Source of the DNA: Moringa oleifera
Taxonomy: Eukaryota > Streptophyta > Magnoliopsida > Brassicales > Moringaceae
Assembly (NCBI GenBank): GCA_021397835.1
Contig: JAJFZO010000396.1
Location: forward strand, 1,240,001-1,304,000
Direction of reading: 5' to 3'
Length of the DNA: 64,000 nt
The notes under the pieces are model-generated. The model had not been told where the DNA came from. It did not search any database and saw only the letters and a list, made by a program, of their open reading frames with translations. This document shows, piece after piece, positions 57,881-64,000 of the stretch. Position numbers and translations under genes: made by a program. Every line of letters starts with the position of its first letter. The first letter of the stretch is position 1.

Positions 57881-58849
57881 CATCCATTATTTATTTTTTT
57901 TCCTGTACAGATAGATGTTACTAAGAAATATTTGATTCCTAAAGAGAGTTGGAAGCTTTCAGCCAGAGTATTAAAGCACTGTGATACTGATGTTGTATCA
58001 AATATAAAACGTGTTTTGAATGACTCTCAAAGGCAAAAGTTCAATACCACCTGCCTTGGTCACTTCTTGGAAGTGAATGAGGATTTCATATTTTCTGGCT
58101 TAATCGTCCACAATTTACTACTTTGACAGATTGAGCAACCTAATGATGAAGAAATGTAGTTTCGACTTGGGAAGCACGAAGTACGTTTTGGTAAGGAAGA
58201 ATTTTGTTTAATCACCGGGTTGAGATTTGGAGAGCTACCAGACACAAATTTGATTGCACTAAATCAGTTTGGCATTCATGCTAAGTATTTTGATAGGAAG
58301 AACAAGGTTACCACTAGTTCTGTTAAGTCAAAACTACTTGAAGGAGAATTTGATGAAAATTCTGATGATGCAGTGAAGCTTGCATTGGTTTACTTACTCA
58401 ATGCCTTCATCAAAGGCAGTGATGAGTGACAACATATCCTCCAGTGGCATTTTCATCTTATTGATAACTTGGAAGCATTCAATAGCTTTCCCTGGGGTAC
58501 CTTAGTCTACTGTAACTCATTGAGGTATTTCAAAAACGCTCTAACCATTCGAAATACTCAACGTGGAGAATTATCATACAACATATTTGGTTTTGTACGG
58601 GCACTACAGGTATTAAACTCGTTGGTATCTATGTTTATTTATTTTTATGTTTTTATTTACTTTTTCAAAGACTTTGCAATACCTAACTTATCTTTTTATT
58701 CTAAGATTTTTGCATTTGAGGTGATACCTAGCACGAAGCAGCATGCTACACGAATAGTAAGATCACCATTGCCTAGAATTTGTTGGTGGAAATTTGATCA
58801 TAAGCCACATAGTGGCCACTGTAAGAGAATTTTTACAAATAAGGTACGT

Positions 58850-59115
58850 TTAAATTCGTATCGTTATTGATTAAATTCATATGCAATATATTATTTCATT
58901 GCATCATTCACACTATCGTGACAACACTTAGAAATCGTTATAACAATAGTGAAGTCTTTGTTTTTCTTACATAAACGTGTCAAGATTTATCATATTCGTA
59001 CCAAGATTAACTATTTCGTGCCAAGATTCACCATTTCGTGCCTAGTTTTACTATTTACGTGACATCTTTTAAAGTCTAAACTCATTTCAATTTAGACTTT
59101 CGTGACACCATTTGC
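58850..59115 (+). repeat. ATTTCGTGCCAAGATT repeats in an intron of protease B
   Basis: Units of about 20 bp: ATTCGTACCAAGATTAAC, ATTTCGTGCCAAGATTCACC, ATTTCGTGCCTAG. Eight TCGT, no ACGA. Same intron position as 49.2-49.4 kb in copy A, whose complementary unit is TTTCGTGCC. Confidence 0.8.
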
Positions 59116-60719
59116 ACATTTTTAGTTATATTTTTTATAATTTTAAAATTATTAATATGTAATTAATTTTATTTATAAAAATTTTTATTTGAATTAACAT
59201 TTGATTATTGTTTTAGATGGTAGTGAAGGTCAAACTTGAGCCGACTCCTACTGAATGTGAAGCCTCATATTACCTGGGAATTAATGAGAGCGCGTTGCCT
59301 CTGCATCTTGGTGCAACAAAACAGCATCGGCTCAATAAGCATAGCAATGCTTCGACCAGTGAAGATGATAAGGATGATGAGAATTTCGTGGCTACAAGAA
59401 GGAAAAATCCTATAAAATTGACTGCCTTATCAAAGGTAAACAATGTATACAAAATCTTATAATATTTAATTAATATTAGTTATATGTTAATATATATATA
59501 TATATATATGTATATTATGTTTTTATTATTTAATTTTTTAATTGATGACTAATTAATTTATTTGATCGATGATTAAATGTAGCAACGATCTAGACACAAT
59601 GCCACTTCACGACTAAGAGATGAGGATGGAGATGAGGATGAGGATGTGGTTAAGGTTGAAGATATGGAGGGAGATGAAAGGGAGGATGTTGGAGGAGAAC
59701 AAGAGGAGAGGGCACATACAGATTTCAAGGAGGAGGTTAGGGTAGAGGATACGAGAACGAGAACTGCAGCTGTAGGTGTAGAATCCCAAGCTGAGAGATC
59801 ACAGAATAAGAGCGTAGAGAAAGATACTGAGATTTACCGTCGTCTCGATGACTTAGAGGCAAAGGTAAATCTCTTGAATGCAAGAATAATAAGCAATCAC
59901 ACCGAGCTTATGCTTGTCGTATACTCTATCCAACGAGCACTGGAACAAGTTGTCGTCTCCTCTGATCGAGATCCTACACGCACTGAGACTGGCACACGCC
60001 AAAATGAGGTAATTTTATCCTTATTTAATGTACAAGATCATAAGTTTCGTTACAATATAATTCATTGCAAAATTAACTTTTCGTCTCTTGTAGGGTGGTA
60101 ATGATGCAACTTCCAGTGCACACCCCCCAGCTGCTCATGGCCAACATTCTCAAGAACCTATTAATATAAGGGAGGTTAGCAGTGAGGACGTAGTGGATAG
60201 AGATGAAGCCGTTGAGGCTGAAAGAGAGGCTATTGCGTGTTTAGCGGACTTAGCGACCATTCCACTGAGGGAAGATAATGTGATACCAGTTTGTAGGCCG
60301 TGTAAGCGGTCTAGACAGCTGTGTAGTCCATACATTGACTCCACTAAACATAAACGGCCTAGGTCCGAGCAAATGATTGATTCAAAGTTGTAGCTGGATG
60401 AAGACATATGCAATGAATATGAAGCGTTTATGAAGGGATCATCAATGTCATAGTGAGTTAACTTATATATAATTTTTTTTAATAGATATCATATATTTTC
60501 TTTATAAATATCATATAAATAACAAACTGACTTCTTTAATTCAGTCGTAATGTACATATTGGTTATTCTGTCAGTATCGAGTGGTTTTGCACATTTGAGG
60601 TCAATGATCAATGGATCGATGATTTGGTATGTCACCATCATACTAAATCATATCTAATTTATATGATTTGCACATAGGTGTAATATTTTGTATGAAATAT
60701 TGGGATTGATGCTTATGTT

Positions 60720-61150
60720 ATATGCTTCTGTATCAAGTATTATGATTCATGTCTAGTTTATATGTTATCATATTACATATTATGATTCGTGTCCATTTAT
60801 ATGATTTCGTCTCAGTATTATGATTCATGCTTCATTTTATATAATATAATTTTATATGTAGTTATTCATCTCTATATTTATGTTTTCGTGTCAAATATTA
60901 TGATTCCTGCTTAGAGTGCGTTATTCCATTTCATAATTTCGTGTCAAGTCTCATGATTCGTGCTTAGATTGCATCATGTCAAGATTTCGTGTCAAGTAGT
61001 ATGATTCGTGCCTAGATTTCATCATTTTGTGCCAAGATTTCGTGTCAAGTATTATGATTCGTGCCTAGATTTCATCATTTCGTGCCAAAGTTATATGATT
61101 TCGTATCAAGTATTATGATTTTTGTTTATATTTAATATTTTGTGACATTT
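60720..61150 (+). repeat. About 50 bp tandem repeat ATTTCGTGTCAAGTATTATG / ATTCGTGCCTAGATT in an intron of protease B
   Basis: Each unit holds two core words. TTTCGTGTCAAG blocks start near 60,938, 60,986 and 61,039, with a later TTTCGTATCAAG near 61,100 (spacing 48-61 bp). Eleven TCGT, no ACGA. It lies in the intron homologous to the 51 bp array of copy A at 47.7 kb. Confidence 0.88.
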
Positions 61151-62116
61151 TCACTTGGTTTTTACAGCACATTGATGCTTATTTATACCTATTAAGAAAA
61201 CGACAGAAGAAATTTTCAAATGCATATAAGCAGGATATATGCATTTGTGACCCTTTACTTTATGTAAGTTTTGATAATTTCCATTGGTCTTTTCTGATTA
61301 CACTGCATTTTGTTTATTGTTTGACAATCTCCTTCATTTTTTTTTTCAAATGGTTTTGGAGACATGTTTTTTTCATATATATAATAAGTATCAAGTAGAT
61401 TTAGATGCTGATGGTCCTCCATCAAACTCACAATGGGACACCCACCAATGGGACGATGGTCTTCTAGAGCGTGTGCGCGAAACATTTTGTGATGGCTGCC
61501 CACCATGGCACACTGTCAATAAGGTAAAAAAAAAATTATCCTCATCATTTTAAGTAATTAATTTTAGCAATTTTTCATTTCACTGAAATATGAGCAATTG
61601 CAGCTATTAGTGCCACGCCATATTAGTGGAGCTCATTGGCTTGTTGTTGTCATCAATCTGCAAAAATTTAGTTTGCACATTTATGACTCGTATCGACAAC
61701 ATGTGCCACCAGAAGTGCGAATTCGACAATAAAATTGTTTCAGATTCATGCTTCCTAGTTTTTTGTCAAGCGGGGGTTACTTCATCGCCAAACCTGATGT
61801 TGCAATTCCTACGGTTCCATTGTCATGCACATTACATCCAAAATCTCAAGTCCCTCAGCAAAAAACATCGTAAGTTTCAGTCATATTGATTTATTTACAT
61901 TTATAATGTTACCGATTTTTTAACACATGCTAATTTGGATACTTTCTTCTTTTTTTATACAGTGGTAATTGCGGCCCTCATATGCTATATGCCATAGAGC
62001 ATTTATTAGCTGGCAAGCCACTGAAGTACACCGATACCCAAATGCCAAAAATTAGGAAGCATATGACTGTTTATGTATTTGCTAACTCAACTGATGAGAA
62101 CGATGACTCACAATGA

Positions 62117-62728
62117 CAGCTTATGTTATTTTTCACATAATTATTTTGTATTATATTTTTGTATGTATATTATATATATAGAAAGCAATATTGAATGACA
62201 GCAATTATCATATGATTTATATGAAAGATGTTATGAAATTAGGTCAATCTTATATTTAAAAAAAAAAAGAATGAGATAGGAGTAATTATGATAAGATTTT
62301 AACTAAAACACATTACAAAACTTAGACAACATGATGATAAAAAATAATAATAAGCAAGATGTCACGAAATCAGACAATATGATACGATTTCTACTAAAAT
62401 GATGGTACGAACTACTAACAATCATCATACGATTTCATCAAAAAAATGTCACGATATATGAGATTTCTCACGTTAACGGGATAAGTTATTATCATATGAT
62501 TCTGGTATACTCCTACGTGCATTACCTATGATAATCTCAAGTACATGATAAGTCGACGGTATCAAAAGATAACAAATCAACAGTTTGGTTTTCAATTGTA
62601 CAATAAATTAACAATAATAAAAAAAATATTATATATCATAAGTTAATGATATTATTATCAATTATAGATAAACAAGGGGCAGCAGTGCAAATCTGTGAGT
62701 TATGTCCAGCCACACATCTACGTTGCAA
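62117..62728 (-). other. Convergent 3' region between the two genes of copy B, with ACGA-type repeats
   Basis: Between the protease stop and the transposase stop. It contains GTCACGAAATCAGACAATAT, TGATACGATTTCTAC, GGTACGAAC, CATACGATTTCATC and GTCACGATA at 62,362-62,456: five ACGA words on the plus strand and no TCGT, so the core word is again in the sense of the transposase, which is on the minus strand. Confidence 0.7.
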
Positions 62729-64000
62729 CTATTCAGACACATTCGGTGATTGAGATTGATTTCCTTGATCATGATATTGTGGATTTGAACATGTCAACCG
62801 ATTGTGTCCATATTGGCTGCACCTAGAATATTTTTTTTGTCGTGTTCTTTCCCCACTGGAGGGTATTCTTTGCTTTTTTGGACGACCTGCCTGCTTACCA
62901 TTATTCGGCGGTAATACAACAACATTTTTGATGTCTTCAGGCACATTCCAATCAGACTTGTCACCCACTGGATAGATTGGCTCATTGTATACTGCTACTA
63001 AGTACTCTTGCTTGTAATAGTCAGAGCAAAGTGTTATAAAATCAATGTTACGCTCCCTAGAAAAAAATGAAAAATAACGAAATTATTAAAACAATAATGA
63101 AAAATAAAAAAATGTTATCAACAAACAATAAATGTCACCTGGATACAGCTAGTGCATGTGCACATGGCAACAAATCAGTCTGAAACTCTCTACAAGTGCA
63201 AGTACATTCCATGAGGTTAACAACCACCTCTTTACCCTTATGCTTGATTACAAATAAATTCCAATCAATGTTAGAAGCTGTCATATGTAATGAAACTTTT
63301 TGTCTTTCATTCATCAAAGTGTGGACCCATTCAGTTAATTGTGCTTTCCAAATCTTAGCTTTCTCATGCCTATCATAAAACCAACATTGCATCATATCTC
63401 TAATGAATTCCAATAAAGCCATGACGAGTAACTCGCGGGCAAATCGAAGACATGAATTTAAGCTTTCAGCAATATTAGTGGTCATGAGTTGGTATCGTCT
63501 TCGAGGGCAATACACACGTGACCATTTCTTCGAATCTTCCTTCATGATATATTCAAATGCTTGAGGGTGATTAGCTTGTAATTCAGTCATAAATTGAGTA
63601 AATTCAGACTCTCGATATGTCCTTGCTGCACTATAGAATATTTTGGACACTTCTTCTCTCTTGAATTTATTCTTTATATTTTGGGCCATATGCCAAGAAC
63701 ATAACCCATGACAAGAATCGGGGATGACATTTACAATGGCCTTTGCAATACTAGCATGACAATCCGATATAATAACCAAGTCATCAACATGACCAATAGC
63801 TTCCTTTAGTTGCTCCAAAAACCATTCCCAAGCCTCATAGTTTTCCGAGTCACCATAACCAAATGCCAGTGGGTATATCTGTTCATTTCCATCCTTACAC
63901 ATGGCTACAAACATGACACCATGAAATCTTCCTTTCAAATGAGTGGCATCGATAGCAATAACTGGTCTAATCACTGAATGGAACCCCCTTAATGATTGTC
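62729..64000 (-). CDS. MuDR-type transposase of MULE copy B, 3' part, open reading frame
   Basis: Two exons are visible. One runs from beyond the window to 63,139 and the other is 63,056-62,729, joined AG|G across a GTGACA donor and a TTTCTAG acceptor, with no stop in either. The first holds the catalytic core with Asp in VIAIDATHLKGRFHG and in VIISDCHASIAKA, the CHGLCSWHMAQNIKNKF block and a complete SWIM finger (CTCTCREFQTDLLPCAHAL: CxC...CxH). The second carries NIDFITLCSDYYKQEY, the basic AGRPKKQRIPS and a knuckle (YSRCSQYGHNRLTC) whose first Cys, present in copy A, is Tyr. The rest of the protein is outside the window, so integrity overall is unknown. Catalytic residues in view are intact, unlike copy A. 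Confidence 0.88.

Larger units (their letters stand above)
57905..62116 (+). pseudogene. DUF1985/Ulp1-like cysteine protease gene of MULE copy B, triad codons kept but interrupted
   Basis: Exons in order: DUF1985 (IPKESWKLSARVLKHCDTDV to GFVRALQ, 57,932-58,608) with TGA/TAG interruptions at 58,124, 58,156 and 58,427; the next exon (FEVIPSTKQHATRIVRSPLP ... FTNK, to 58,842); an exon starting MVVKVKLEPTPTECEASYYL (59,217-59,435); an acidic coiled-coil exon (EKDTEIYRRLDDLEAKVNLL, about 59,584-60,008); a basic linker exon (PCKRSRQLCSPYIDSTKHK, 60,093-60,450) with one stop; SIEWFCTFEVNDQWIDDL; HIDAYLYLLRKRQKKFSNAY; QWDDGLLERVRETFCDG; then the protease core. His (GAHW, codon 61,634), Asp (IYDSYR, 61,685) and Cys (GNCGPHML, 61,970) are all present. 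A CAA-to-TAA change at 61,730 breaks the frame between Asp and Cys. Ulp1-fold enzymes process SUMO-like modifiers; the role in MULEs is unknown. Confidence 0.85.
57780..64000 (-). mobile_element. Protease-carrying MULE, copy B (KAONASHI-like), runs off the window
   Basis: The DUF1985/Ulp1 gene runs on the plus strand (57.9-62.1 kb) and the MuDR-type transposase on the minus strand (64.0-62.7 kb), convergent, the mirror image of copy A. The strand given is that of the transposase. The right end is outside the window and the left end is not marked by a repeat I can see. It is better preserved than copy A. Confidence 0.8.

Noticed and set aside
57905..62116. Copy B protease as a functional SUMO protease gene
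   Set aside because: Catalytic codons survive, but in-frame stops lie in the DUF1985 exon and between the catalytic Asp and Cys, and it sits in a transposon.

Overview
This is AT-rich nuclear DNA from a flowering plant, most likely a eudicot; the species cannot be told from the sequence. The evidence is two large intron-poor P-class pentatricopeptide repeat (PPR) genes, a nuclear gene for the chloroplast protease subunit ClpP4 with a predicted plastid targeting leader, a small plant-type C2H2 protein split by a 4.9 kb intron, and many decayed plant transposons. I see no bacterial operons, CRISPR arrays, rRNA or tRNA.

Layout, 1-33 kb. 1-2.3 kb is the 3' part of a dead Ty1/copia element. A two-exon gene for a 68-residue zinc-finger protein occupies 3.6-8.7 kb (minus). 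An Ac-like hAT element with a broken BED-finger transposase fills 8.86-12.73 kb, directly in that gene's promoter. A P-class PPR gene with 16 tandem motifs lies at 15.7-18.2 kb (minus). AT-rich repeats and a second dead copia element follow (20.1-24.5 kb). The two-exon CLPP4 gene is at 28.3-30.4 kb (minus), with a 500 bp non-autonomous relative of the same hAT family in its 5' flank. Foldback MITEs occupy 31.5-32.8 kb.

Layout, 33-64 kb. A structurally complete Mutator-like element (MULE) lies at 33,457-39,643, with about 110 bp terminal inverted repeats and a perfect 9 bp target duplication. It carries two convergent genes: a broken MURA-type transposase and a broken GRF-zinc-finger gene. A second PPR gene is at 40.05-41.6 kb (plus). 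From 42.8 kb to the end the window holds two inverted copies of a larger MULE that pairs a transposase with a convergent DUF1985/Ulp1-type cysteine protease gene (KAONASHI-like). Copy A (42.8-51.2 kb) is dead in both genes. Copy B (57.8 kb to past the end) has an open transposase reading frame in the visible part and keeps the protease His/Asp/Cys codons, but with stops. Between them sits a CACTA-type element that has captured a piece of a desiccation-related (PCC13-62-like) host gene.

The most unusual observation is in the non-coding parts of the two protease MULEs. Their introns and 3' flanks are packed with short tandem arrays (period about 50 bp) built on the CpG-containing word TTCGT. 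By hand count the word is in the sense orientation of the adjacent gene about 67 times and antisense once, and it flips strand exactly where the two genes converge, in both copies. Homologous introns of the two copies carry arrays with different unit sequences but the same core word and orientation.
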